64,000 nt of DNA from Kitasatospora paranensis (GTDB taxonomy: Bacteria; Actinomycetota; Actinomycetes; Streptomycetales; Streptomycetaceae): NCBI RefSeq assembly GCF_039544005.1, contig NZ_BAABKV010000001.1, positions 4,154,001-4,218,000 of the forward strand. The letters run 5' to 3'. The notes beneath the pieces are model-generated. The model was not told where the DNA came from and made no database searches. It saw only the letters and a program-made list of their open reading frames with translations. This document shows, piece by piece, positions 28,687 to 37,163 of the stretch; position 1 is the first letter of the stretch, and every line of letters starts with the position of its first letter. Both the position numbers and the translations under genes were made by a program.

Positions 28687-28805
28687 GGCTCGGTTCCTTT
28701 CGGTTCGTCAGACAGGCGTGGGGGGCGTGCTGGGCGGGTGCGGCACCGCGAGAGACGAGGTCGGAGAAGCGCTTCTCCGGCCTCGCCCGGCCGCGGGCCG
28801 CAGGG

Positions 28806-29951
28806 TCAGGCGGCGGGGCGTAGGGTGCCGGCGCCTCGGGCGAGGCCGCGGCGGATGGTGTGCTCGCACTCGGCACGGGACAGGCCGGTGGCCAGCCCGG
28901 CGTCGAGGAGGGTGTCGAACGCCAGGTCTTCCGGGATGACCCCGGTGGGCAGGTGTCGGCCGAGGGCGGCGGCGGAGGCGAACAGCCGCTTCGCCCGGCC
29001 CGGGTAGGACTGCGCCTTCACGGTCGCGGCCTCCCGGTCGAGGGCGGCCCGCACGTAGGGCTTCTGGTGGTGGACCCGCTCCCGCAGCCCAGCCACCGGT
29101 GCAACCGCGGCCGGGGCGGGCGGCGGGTTGAGCAGAGCCAGCAGGGCGGGTGGGCACGGGGCGATGCGGTTGGGGTTGGTGCCGGGCATGAAGACGTACC
29201 GGCCGGTGGCACCAAGGGAGCCGGGGCCGACCAGATAGCCGGCCGGGCCGCGGACGTCGATCCCCGGCGCCACCTTCCCTACCGAGTTGGGAAACACCGC
29301 GCCGGGCGGGGCGCTAAGCCAGGCGTGCAGCCCGCCGGACGGGGTGGCCACGGTGGCCGTGGCCGGGACGGTGAAGGCGTGCTCGGTGGCGAGGCGGGCG
29401 AGGTCGGCGACGCCGTCCAGGCCGTTCTTCCGGTCAAGGTCGAGGCCGACCAGGTGGTGCGGGCCCCGGCCACAGGCGATGCCGTAGCCGGTCGCCCACG
29501 GGGCGGCCGCGAACAGAACGTCAATCTGCTGGTGGTCCGTGGTGGCGTCGAGGACGCCGTGACCGGGCCGACCGCAGGTGGCGCGGCAGGTGTCGCGCTC
29601 ACGGCCGGGCGAGTGCGGGCTCGGGATCGCCGGCCGCTTGGTCTTCCCGGCCGGAAACACCGCGAAGTCACGGGCTGCGGCGTGATGAGCGAAGGTGCGG
29701 GCGTGCTGCCAGTCGTCGGTCAACGGCCTCTCCTCACGGGCGGTCAGCAGGTCATCGGGGACAGCCGCCACGACCTCGGCCACGGGCGTTGGCGTGGCCG
29801 AGGCGGCGGTGGTGGCGTGCTGTTCGGCGCACACCTTGTGAGCGGGACGGCGAGTCTCGTCCCGGAGCGGGGTTGGGCCGCCGCACCAACGACACGGGAG
29901 GGTGCGGGTGCGGTCGTAGTGCCGGGCGTCGCGCCAGTCGAGGGCGACCAC
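28806..29951 (-). CDS. bifunctional DNA primase/polymerase (Prim-Pol)
   Basis: 381 residues from GTG 29951. The N-terminus has a Cys-rich RTLPCRWCGGPTPL segment; the Prim-Pol core (about 95-280) contains FAVFPAGKTKRPAIPSPHSPG, the metal-binding DLDRKNG (GLDLD) and GLHAWLSAPPG with VAPGIDVRGPAGYLVGPGS, all characteristic of PF09250. The C-terminus is a helical RAKRLFASAAALG / ECEHTIRRGLARGAG domain. It primes and extends DNA for replication of the excised element. It lies nine bases after the preceding small gene and upstream of the DUF3987 gene. Confidence 0.9.
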   Translation of the reverse strand: MVALDWRDARHYDRTRTLPCRWCGGPTPLRDETRRPAHKVCAEQHATTAASATPTPVAEVVAAVPDDLLTAREERPLTDDWQHARTFAHHAAARDFAVFPAGKTKRPAIPSPHSPGRERDTCRATCGRPGHGVLDATTDHQQIDVLFAAAPWATGYGIACGRGPHHLVGLDLDRKNGLDGVADLARLATEHAFTVPATATVATPSGGLHAWLSAPPGAVFPNSVGKVAPGIDVRGPAGYLVGPGSLGATGRYVFMPGTNPNRIAPCPPALLALLNPPPAPAAVAPVAGLRERVHHQKPYVRAALDREAATVKAQSYPGRAKRLFASAAALGRHLPTGVIPEDLAFDTLLDAGLATGLSRAECEHTIRRGLARGAGTLRPAA

Positions 29952-29960
29952 GGCCCGGCC

Positions 29961-30242
29961 CTATGCGGCGCGGCGGTGAGCGGGGAACTCGATCACGGCG
30001 GCCAGCCGCGGCGCGGCCGGCGCGGTGGCCGGTCGGGGTGCGGGTTCACGGGCCGGCGGCGGGGTGCCGCCCTCGTCCTGCTGCTGGGCGCGGGCGGCGC
30101 GCTCGGCCGCCCCCTCGGCGAGGACGGTCCGGACGGCCTCCGCGTCCGTGGCGCTCGATCGCCAGGTAGCGCCGAGCGCAACGCCGCCGAGGGCGGCGGG
30201 GGTGAGGAGAACGGCGGCGGCGATCAGGTCAGCGGCGCTCAC
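29961..30242 (-). CDS. small single-span membrane protein of the element
   Basis: 93 residues from GTG 30242. Residues about 3-26 (ADLIAAAVLLTPAALGGVALG) form one membrane segment, followed by a charged helix and a Pro/Ala-rich stretch. It overlaps the stop of the upstream gene by four bases (GTGA). No family recognised; the position suggests a conjugation or replication accessory. Confidence 0.7.
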   Translation of the reverse strand: MSAADLIAAAVLLTPAALGGVALGATWRSSATDAEAVRTVLAEGAAERAARAQQQDEGGTPPPAREPAPRPATAPAAPRLAAVIEFPAHRRAA

Positions 30243-30448
30243 GTGTGGGCTCCGTTCGCGGCGGTCTGGGCGAGGACGTCGAGCAGGTCAGTGCCGAGCA
30301 TGGCGAGGCGGTGCTCGATGCCCTGCCAGGACTCGTTGTCGATGTGCATCGGGGCGGCCAGGGCGCCGGCCGGGTCGCGGTCGGCGGTTGCGGCCAGGGC
30401 CTCGCGGAAGTGGGCGGCGGCGAGCGGCCGAATGACGGGAGCGGGCAT
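30239..30448 (-). CDS. small protein of unknown function
   Basis: 69 residues from ATG 30448 (MPAPVIRPLAAAHFREALAA), predicted helical with an acidic C-terminal half (NESWQGIEHRLAMLGTDLLD). It is the first gene of a coupled set running into the primase-polymerase. An in-frame upstream start exists, but AAAGGGAC before 30448 favours this one. Confidence 0.65.
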   Translation of the reverse strand: MPAPVIRPLAAAHFREALAATADRDPAGALAAPMHIDNESWQGIEHRLAMLGTDLLDVLAQTAANGAHT

Positions 30449-30538
30449 GACGGGGTCCCTTTCGCGGGCCGTGCAGGGCGAGAGGAGCAGCCCGCCCACG
30501 GCAGGGCGGGCGGGCCGCGGTGGTTGCAGAGCGTGGCC

Positions 30539-30572
30539 GTACTGGGGTACCTAGTGGGTACTGGGTACTGGG
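30539..30572 (-). repeat. GTACTGGG octamer repeats, candidate clt (transfer) locus
   Basis: Three copies of GTACTGGG at 30539-30546, 30558-30565 and 30565-30572, just beyond the 3' end of the traB-type gene. TraB translocases of Streptomyces plasmids recognise short (8-bp) direct repeats in clt, commonly next to traB. The match to that arrangement is inference. Confidence 0.4.
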
Positions 30573-30615
30573 GAATTCGCAGGACAGAGACCGATTCGGA
30601 CCCCTGGGGGCGTCC

Positions 30616-30649
30616 TAGTGGGTAGTGGGGCGTGCCCCACTACCCACTA
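30616..30649. terminator. 16-bp perfect hairpin after the traB-type gene
   Basis: Arms 30616-30631 and 30634-30649 with a two-base loop, 26 bases past the stop at 30675. It can terminate the minus-strand transfer transcript. It could also be part of the clt structure because its arms contain GTAGTGGG, close to the nearby octamer. Confidence 0.65.
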
Positions 30650-30674
30650 CCCTGTAACCGAGAGTGACGGATGG

Positions 30675-32838
30675 TCAGGCGTGGTTGGGGTGGACGAACA
30701 CCGAGAGCGGACCGTTCTCGCGGTAGACCAGCTCGCCGCGGTCGGCGGCGGCCTGGAGTCCGTTGCGGACGGTCTTGCGATCGCGGTTGACGAACTCGGC
30801 GACGGCGGAGGCCTTCAGGCCCATGTGCCCGGCGGACTCGATCGCGTCGATCGCCTCCGCCAGCCACTCCGGCCCGACCACGGGCGCCGGGGCCGGTACA
30901 GGTGTCTGCGCGGATGCCGAGGTCTGGCCGCGGAGGCTGGACAGGTTCAGCCCGGCCGGGCGGGCGTTCGGGAACGCGATCACGTCTGCCAGCCCGGTCC
31001 CGGCCGCCTCACCGCCGTCCGGGGTGCCGGTACGGAGCGCGCCGAGGTTCAGCCCGCCCGCCACGGCCGGCGCCGGGGCGGTGGTGCCCGCCGTACCGGT
31101 AGTGCCCTCCCAGAGCCATCCGGCCCGGTCCGGCTCCCAGCGGCGGGCGTAGTCCTCGCCCGCAGCCCGCGCCGAGACCTGGTCGAGGACCGGGCGGCGC
31201 TGGTTGGTGGCGAGGACCGCCTCACGGACCATGCTCGGCGAGGTCTTCCAGCCCTTGAACCCGGTCGGGGCGAAGCCGTCCGCCCCGGCGGCGCCGATCA
31301 CACCGCACCCCTTCGCGGTGAGCTGCCGGGTGTCGACCCGCGCCGAGGGGAACAGCTTCAGCAGGTTGTTCCCCGACGACTCCCCCGAGGTCAGGGCCGC
31401 CCCGACCGGGGAGAACTTCCGCACGCTGGTGTCGCCCAGGGCGGAGACGTTGCCGTCCACCGCGGTCAGCACCAGGCGAATGCCCATGGCGCGGGTGGTC
31501 CGCATGGCCTTGCCGACCAGCTCCTGAAGCTCCTTCATCACCGGGTCACCGAACGAGCGGGCCGACAGCAACTCGGCGCCCTCGTCCACCACCACCATGA
31601 TCTGCGGCAGCCGCGCGGAGACGGGAAGGAGCGTGGTGTCGTTGGCATCTAGCAGATCCTGGTACTGCTGCTGCCGGGCCTTGTTGATCGCGATGACCGC
31701 ACGGAACATCCGCAGCGCCTCCGCCGGGGTGGAGGCGACCCAGTCCACGCCCGGCCGGGTGTCGGCCGGGGCCGCAGCGGTGCCGGGCTTCGGCGCCTTC
31801 AGCCCCTGGGCCTCCAGGTATGGGCGCACCCACGGGATGCCGACCGCGCCCGCCTTCAGGTCCACCACGAACGTCAGCACGTCCTCGCATCGGGCGAACC
31901 CGGCGAGGACCGCGTCGAGGAAGGTGGACTTCCCGGATCCGGGCGGGCCGAGGATCAGCGCGCACGCCTCCCGCAGGAACACGTTCACTGTCTCGGAGTT
32001 AGGCAGCAGCCCCAAGGGATCCCGCTCAGGATCGACAGGGGCCCATAGTCGTCCGGGTAGGCGTAGGCGCCGGCCATCACGTTGGTGGTGGCGATGTCGA
32101 GGATGACCCGGCCCTGCCGGTCGCCCTCTTCCACTCCGACCGTGCAGCCCAGCGGCAGCCGGGCGTCCGTCGCCAGCGCGCGGGCCGCGGCGGCGATCCG
32201 GTCCCACGTCGCCGAGCCGCCCGGCAGCTCCGCCGCGAGGAGAATCCGGCGCCGGTCGTCCAGAACTCGACCGCGAACACGGCCACGTCGATGCCGGTGA
32301 CCCGGCGGATCCGGTCCGCCCACTCGCGGGCGATCGCCTCCCGCTCGCCGTTCATCTTCCGGGCGGCCTCCCGGGCCTCGGCGCTCATCCGCTCAAGCTC
32401 CACGGCCTCCTCCCGGATCGCCGCATCGGCGGCCATGGCGCCGATGCCGACGCCGAGGGCCGCGAGCGTCCCGGCGGCGGCCCAGGACAGGGGGCCGGTG
32501 GCGATGGCCCAGGTGGTCCAGCCTCCGGCGAGCAGCCAGGACGCGGCGCGGGTGGCCATGGTGCGGCCGGTCAGGCGGCGCCGGACGGACGCGCCGATGC
32601 CGTGGCCGAGGGCGCCGGCGGCGCCGATCGCGAGCGGGATGCCGTCGGGCATGTGGGTGGCGGCGCCGAGCAGGGCGAGCGCGCCGGCGCCGGTGGCGGC
32701 GGAGATGGCGCCGGAGACGGGGCCGTGTTCGGCGGCCCAGTCCAGCGGCGGCACCCACGTGGCCTTCGGGTTCTTCGGGCCGCGGGTGCGCGGCTGGGGG
32801 ACGTTGGTCAGGTTCAGGGTGTGCTGTGGCTCGGCCAT
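30675..32838 (-). pseudogene. FtsK/TraB-type conjugative DNA translocase, two frameshifts as given
   Basis: ATG 32838 (MAEPQHTLNLTN) to stop 30675. Three frames must be joined by one base near 32260 (giving VEFLDDRRRILLAAELPGG) and one near 32060 (giving DPERDPLGLLPNSETVNV), for 721 residues. Order: polar N-terminus, four membrane segments (about 35-160), a helical linker, the motor with Walker A GPPGSGKST (about 300) and Walker B MVVVDEGAELL (about 415), and a C-terminal winged helix (GLKASAVAEFVNRDRKTVRNG). This layout is that of the AICE/Streptomyces TraB translocase, which moves double-stranded DNA between mycelia. It is the only large transfer protein in the element. Confidence 0.87.
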
Positions 32839-32886
32839 GGCAACTCCAGGCAGAAGGGGTGGTGCGGGGCGAGCGGTGCAGGCGGC

Positions 32887-32916
32887 GGGCCGCCCCGCAG
32901 GTGTGCGGGGCGGCCC
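32887..32916. terminator. hairpin between the 518-residue membrane protein gene and traB
   Basis: A perfect 13-bp stem (32887-32899, 32904-32916) with a four-base loop lies between two minus-strand genes. It may cause partial termination so that traB is expressed less than the upstream genes. Confidence 0.6.
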
Positions 32917-32945
32917 GTGGTGGTGCGTCAGGCGAGCAGGGGCGG

Positions 32946-34502
32946 CTACTGGTTGTTGGTGATGTCCCACTTCTCCTCGCCGTTGCGGGGGTCGTCGTGG
33001 CGGGCGATGTCGTTCTCGTGGGCGCCGCGGAAGGCCTTGCCGACCTCCTCGGCGGCGGAGACGGCCTGGGTGAGGAGGTGGAAGACCTCGTTCAGGGACT
33101 CGCCGACGACCTTGTCGAGGGGGAACTCGTCGTCGGAGCGCTCGGCGAGGACGCGGAAGGTGTTGGCGATGGACTCCAGGCCCTCGGGCAGGGACTCGAT
33201 CGCGGCGAGGACGTGCATCATGCCGTCCGGGTCGTAGTTCATGGCGGCGCCGTACATCTCGGAGGCGACCGCGGAGAAGTTGAAGCCGGCGTCGGTGGGG
33301 CTGGTCACGTCGCCTCCCAGGGCGGACAGAGGAGTGGTGCCGTGGTGGTTGCGCGGGGCCCGCGGCACGGTCTCGCCGACCGGGACCGCGGTGTCGGTGG
33401 CGGCCTGGTCGGCGGCGGTCTCGGCCTCGACCTGGTCGGCGCGGATCTGCTGGTCACGGGCGGTGCGGGCCTGAGCGGCCTTGCCCGCGAGGCGGCGGTA
33501 GAGGCGGCGGCCCGGGTACATCAGCCACGCGGCGCCGAGCTTGCGGCCGAGCGGGGTGGTCAGCATCCCGACCAGCCCGACCGGCAGCGCGACGGCGGCG
33601 GCCAGCAGCCTGCGGCCGTGGTGCCGGGCGGCGGACTTCACCAGCGCCCGCCGGGCCGCGCGCCGGGCCGGGGCCTTGCGGACCTCGGACCGCACGTCGC
33701 CCACCTTGGCGGAAAGGCGCTTCTCCGACCCCGCACGGGCCGTGCCGCGGGCCTTGTCGAGCGAGCGGCGCGCCATGCCGCCGGGCTTCGCGAGGGCCCG
33801 ACCAATCGGGCTCTTGGCCGCGTGCTTCCGTTCCCGGTCGGCGGCCTTCACCGCGCGGCGGGAGTCGGCGACCTGCCGCCGCGCGCCGGTCTGCCGCTCG
33901 CGCCGCTCAGCCCGCGACGGGGCCGCGGCCCGCTCGGCCTTCCGGATCGACCGGACCGCACCGACGGTGTCCGCCGCCCGGCGGACCGGCGAACCGGTCT
34001 TCTTGCCGGTCGGGACAGCGGCGAGGCCCGAGCGCTGCCCGCCCGGCCCGGCCGGTCGGCCCGGTCGGCCCGCCGTGCCGCCGGTGGGGCGGTTCTGGCG
34101 CGGGATCGCGCCGGAGGCGGTCCGGCCGCCGGGGGCGGGCTTGACCAGGGACAGGTTCCCTCGGCCGGTCCGGCCGTTGGCGCGTCCGGCGCGCTGGGCG
34201 AGGCGGCCGGCCGCGCTGCGGGCGGTGCGAGTGGCGATCGCCGTGGTGGCGGCGGTGCCGGCCGCGGCGGCCAGCGCGGCGAGCGGGCCTGCGGTCAGCA
34301 CGCCGGCCGACGCCAGGCCGACCATGGTGTTGACGCCGGTGATCGCAAGCGGCACGGCCGGCAGCCCGCCCCGCACGTGCGAGGCCGGAGAAGCGCTCTT
34401 TCCCCCGGCCGCGGCGGCCCGGGGCTTCTCGGCGGCCGCGGTATCGGTCGGGTTGGTAGGTGCCGGTGCGGTGACCGGCGGCTGGGCGTAGGTCTGGGAC
34501 AT
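32946..34502 (-). CDS. large basic membrane-associated protein of the element (probable transfer accessory)
   Basis: 518 residues from ATG 34502 (MSQTYAQPPVTAPAP, GGAGG ribosome site). A hydrophobic block at about 45-85 (ITGVNTMVGLASAGVLTAGP), a long Arg/Ala/Gly-rich basic middle (about 90-300), a second membrane segment (LLAAAVALPVGLVGMLTT, about 305) and an acidic soluble C-terminus (NYDPDGMMHVLAAIESLPEGLES, then DITNNQ). I recognise no named domain. Similar proteins sit immediately before traB in AICEs and may be spread or mating-bridge components, which is inference from position. Confidence 0.75.
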   Translation of the reverse strand: MSQTYAQPPVTAPAPTNPTDTAAAEKPRAAAAGGKSASPASHVRGGLPAVPLAITGVNTMVGLASAGVLTAGPLAALAAAAGTAATTAIATRTARSAAGRLAQRAGRANGRTGRGNLSLVKPAPGGRTASGAIPRQNRPTGGTAGRPGRPAGPGGQRSGLAAVPTGKKTGSPVRRAADTVGAVRSIRKAERAAAPSRAERRERQTGARRQVADSRRAVKAADRERKHAAKSPIGRALAKPGGMARRSLDKARGTARAGSEKRLSAKVGDVRSEVRKAPARRAARRALVKSAARHHGRRLLAAAVALPVGLVGMLTTPLGRKLGAAWLMYPGRRLYRRLAGKAAQARTARDQQIRADQVEAETAADQAATDTAVPVGETVPRAPRNHHGTTPLSALGGDVTSPTDAGFNFSAVASEMYGAAMNYDPDGMMHVLAAIESLPEGLESIANTFRVLAERSDDEFPLDKVVGESLNEVFHLLTQAVSAAEEVGKAFRGAHENDIARHDDPRNGEEKWDITNNQ

Positions 34503-34566
34503 GGCCGGGCTACCTCCGGGCAGGTCGGGCCGCGCGCGGTGCGGCCGGGTGGGGGCGGTGCTCGGG

Positions 34567-34842
34567 TCAGTCACGGTCCGCCGGGCCGTTCCACGGGATG
34601 GAGCGGCAGGTGGCGGCGTGGGTGTTGGCGGCGTCGCGGGCGGCGTGGCGCTGGGTGGAGCCGGGGCCGTTGTCGCTGCGGCAGCCCAGGCACAGCCACT
34701 TGAAGGCCAGTTCGGGGCCGTGGTGGGCGGCGGCCTCGGGGTGCTTGACCAGGGCGACCAGGGCGGAGCCGAGGGTGAGGAACACGGCCTCGGTGCCGAC
34801 CGGCAGCCCGGTGACGGGGTCCCTGTGGAGGAAGGTGAACAT
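34567..34842 (-). CDS. small element protein, possible zinc-binding
   Basis: 91 residues from ATG 34842 (MFTFLHRDPVTGLPVGTEAVFL). A hydrophobic helix (GTEAVFLTLGSALVALVKH) precedes WLCLGCRSDNG and HAATCRSIPW, giving Cys and His residues that could bind zinc. Conserved in AICEs as an unnamed protein (from memory). It lies 16 bases after the RRQLR-motif gene. Confidence 0.7.
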   Translation of the reverse strand: MFTFLHRDPVTGLPVGTEAVFLTLGSALVALVKHPEAAAHHGPELAFKWLCLGCRSDNGPGSTQRHAARDAANTHAATCRSIPWNGPADRD

Positions 34843-34858
34843 CGGCTTCTCTCGTCTC

Positions 34859-35233
34859 TCAGGCGGCGGCCGGAAGGCCGTCGGCGCAGGGCAGGCAGGT
34901 GCCCAGGTGGGCGGGCAGCACATAGCCGGCGTCCCGCCCGCAGAGCGGGCAGGTCCGGCGGGCGAGGTTCGCGGCCGCCAGGGCCGCGGTCTTCGCGGGA
35001 GTCATCGGCCGCACCGGCTTCGCCAGGCAGGCGCGGTAGAGGTGGGCGGCCCGCACATCCTTGGTGCGGCGGGAGCGCCACAGGATCTGTGCGGCGACCG
35101 GCTGACCGCCCGGCCGCAACCCCCGGGTACGGAGCTGTCGGCGGGTCAGGTAGCCGTCCGGGGCCATCCGCCACGGATAGGTGGGGAGGCCGAACCGCTC
35201 CCCGTCCGGGTCCCAGAACCGCGGCCGGCTCAC
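34859..35233 (-). CDS. RRQLR-motif protein of the element
   Basis: 124 residues from GTG 35233 (VSRPRFWDPDGERFG). It contains LTRRQLRTRGLRPGGQPVAA followed by WRSRR and LYRACLAKPVRPMT, a signature I associate with small proteins of AICEs and Streptomyces plasmids. The C-terminal CPLCGRDAGYVLPAHLGTCLPC has four cysteines arranged like a zinc ribbon. Its start overlaps the preceding stop (GTGA). Role unknown; DNA binding is possible. Confidence 0.8.
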   Translation of the reverse strand: MSRPRFWDPDGERFGLPTYPWRMAPDGYLTRRQLRTRGLRPGGQPVAAQILWRSRRTKDVRAAHLYRACLAKPVRPMTPAKTAALAAANLARRTCPLCGRDAGYVLPAHLGTCLPCADGLPAAA

Positions 35234-35559
35234 CGCGGGTCCTCGGCCGGGTCGTCGGTGTCGTAGTAGGCGATGACCTCGATGGGGATGCCGGCGTAGT
35301 CGGCGGTGGCCTTCAGCCACGCGAGGGTGCCGCTCCCGTACTGGTCGACGTCCTCGGGCAGGATCGCGAGGGCTTCACGCCACTGCTCGAAGTCGGCCAG
35401 GTCGCTGTGCAGGCTCACCCGCACCGCCCAGGGCACGCCCTGCGAGGGCAGGGCCTCGCGCAGCTCGATGCCGGTGGCGGGCAGGTTGGTGAACTCGGTG
35501 AGCAGGGCCAGCACGGCGCGGGCCGCCGGGGCCTGCCCGGAGGTGGTGAGGGTGTTCAC
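35230..35559 (-). CDS. small acidic element protein
   Basis: 109 residues from GTG 35559. An alpha/beta protein (ARAVLALLTEFTNLPATGIEL, VRVSLHSDLADFEQWREALA, AYYDTDDPAED). It overlaps both neighbours by four bases and so is coupled to them. A common unnamed AICE protein; no catalytic motif is seen. Confidence 0.75.
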   Translation of the reverse strand: MNTLTTSGQAPAARAVLALLTEFTNLPATGIELREALPSQGVPWAVRVSLHSDLADFEQWREALAILPEDVDQYGSGTLAWLKATADYAGIPIEVIAYYDTDDPAEDPR

Positions 35560-36464
35560 GATGCCTGCTCCTCACTGCCCCCACCGGTCTCCGGCACCGG
35601 GGCGGTGGTCGAGTCGTCGTCGGCGGTATCCGGGACGGCGTGCAGGCCCGGCCGGGCGGCCTCCGTACGGTCGGCCTTCAGGGTGTCCCGCAGCATGCGG
35701 GCGCGGGCCGGGGAGGTCCGCAGCTCGGTGCGGATCCGATCCGCGTTCAGCTCCGCCTCGGACCAGCCGGCCGTGACCGATCGGGCCTCAGCCAGAAGCT
35801 CCTCCACAGTGCGGATCGGCACCTTCGTGCGGGCCGACTTCGGCACGCTGCCGGTCGCCCGACGCGACCGACTCACCGCCGCGGCAACCGCACGAGGCCG
35901 CACCGGCACAGGGGCCGGGATCGGGTCGGCGATCGGCTCGGGATCGGCCGACTCGTACACCGATTCGGAACCGTCGGGATCGGCCGATCCCGGCAGGTCA
36001 GACCCCGACCGGTTTGCGGTGGTCTGGTCGTTTTCTGCCGGTTCGGGCTTGTGGTGCAGCACCTTCGCCACCAGGTCCGATCCGAAGAAGATCGAGCCGA
36101 CCGGCAGGCAGGATGCGAGCAGCACCAGCGCGTAGTGCGCGGGCGCCCAGTCGGCCAATCGCACCCGACCGCCGCCGTGCAGCGCGGGCACCAGGCCGTG
36201 CACGTAGTTGAGCACCAGGGAGGCGGCGGTGTAGCCGCCCAGCACCCGCAGCGCGAACTTGCGGTCGGCTCCGGTCAGGATCAGCGCAGCCACCAGAGCC
36301 AGAGCCATCAGCCCGTCCACCACCAACGGGTAGAGCCCGGCGGCGAGCGGATCGGCACCGATCGCCCGGGCTACGTCCTTCAACGCGTTCCACGACACGC
36401 GGAACGCCATGGCGACGACCACCAGCAGCGCGGCGACCATCCACCACTTCGCCCGCCGGCTCAT
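35556..36464 (-). CDS. DUF2637 membrane protein (spread-type)
   Basis: 302 residues from ATG 36464. Four membrane segments at about 7-25, 43-65, 72-95 and 107-130 form the DUF2637 domain (SWNALKDVARAIGADPLAAGLYPLVVDG). A disordered acidic part follows, then a helical Arg-rich C-terminus with EELLAEARSVTAGWSEAELNADRIRTELRTSPARAR, which looks like an HTH. DUF2637 proteins are standard in AICEs and Streptomyces plasmids and are linked to replication or intramycelial spread. Coupled by ATGA to the gene before it and by GTGA to the next. Confidence 0.85.
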   Translation of the reverse strand: MSRRAKWWMVAALLVVVAMAFRVSWNALKDVARAIGADPLAAGLYPLVVDGLMALALVAALILTGADRKFALRVLGGYTAASLVLNYVHGLVPALHGGGRVRLADWAPAHYALVLLASCLPVGSIFFGSDLVAKVLHHKPEPAENDQTTANRSGSDLPGSADPDGSESVYESADPEPIADPIPAPVPVRPRAVAAAVSRSRRATGSVPKSARTKVPIRTVEELLAEARSVTAGWSEAELNADRIRTELRTSPARARMLRDTLKADRTEAARPGLHAVPDTADDDSTTAPVPETGGGSEEQAS

Positions 36465-36745
36465 GCCGCCACCCCCAGCACCGCCGGGCGGGGGCGCGCG
36501 GTGGTGCGGCAGGTGGTGGTGAGCGGGACCGGGGCGGTGTCCATCAGACGCTCGGCGTAGGCGGCCAGCTCCGGGTCCTCCCGGCGCAGGTCCGCCAGCA
36601 CCGCCAGCGCCACGTCCATGCGGGCGGCGCGGTCGATCGCCGACTCGCCGGACACACCGGCGAACAGCTCCTCGTCCACGCCCAACGCCAGCTCCGCGAA
36701 CTCATCCGGGTCCACGGCATGCTGGCCTGCAACAATCGACTTCAC
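36461..36745 (-). CDS. first gene of the transfer/spread operon, unknown function
   Basis: 94 residues from GTG 36745 (VKSIVAGQHAVDPDEFAELALG), with GGAAGAGG seven bases before. It is acidic and helical in the first two thirds (FAGVSGESAIDRAARMDVALAVLADLRREDPEL). Its position at the head of the coupled chain, just after the operator region, suggests an early regulatory or structural role. No family recognised. Confidence 0.7.
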   Translation of the reverse strand: MKSIVAGQHAVDPDEFAELALGVDEELFAGVSGESAIDRAARMDVALAVLADLRREDPELAAYAERLMDTAPVPLTTTCRTTARPRPAVLGVAA

Positions 36746-37163
36746 GGGTCTACCTCTTCCAAGCGGGGCGGTGGGCCCGAGGGCCGCCGCGCGTTCCATG
36801 CCCGGAGCGCGGCGGCCCGTTTTCGTGGGCCCAGACCACTCGTCACGCACGAGTAGCCATGGATCCCGGCCCACCCCACGGATGGGGCGGGCCGGTCACC
36901 AAAGACACTCGTTCGTTGATCAGCACACTGTTGAGTTCTCAAGGAACAGTCACGATCACGGCGGGTCGTGGGCGTGCGGCCAAGCCGCCTTCCCCGACAC
37001 CCGCCAGTCGCATTTGCACAGGTCAGAGCAGCCCAAAGAAGGCCCCTCCCTGCCGCTCCCGCATCTCTCGGTTGCGACACTCTCAACATAGAGAACCTGC
37101 CTAGGCAGGTCAAGAGGGTTGGGTTTCTCGCCTGTGTTGGGCATCTGCCTTAGCATGGAGTGC
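36746..37163. promoter_or_regulatory. divergent control region with palindromic operator
   Basis: 418 bases between the transfer operon (minus) and the GntR regulator (plus). A perfect 16-bp palindrome, ACCTGCCTAGGCAGGT, lies at 37095-37110, and a related half site TCTGCCTTAGCA follows near 37145, overlapping the likely regulator promoter. These are the obvious binding sites for the adjacent GntR protein. At 36931-36942 the inverted motif TTGAGTTCTCAA occurs, which I recall from leader or spacer sequence near actinobacterial rRNA genes. A hairpin of GGCCCGT/ACGGGCC type lies near 36815-36835. Confidence 0.65.
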
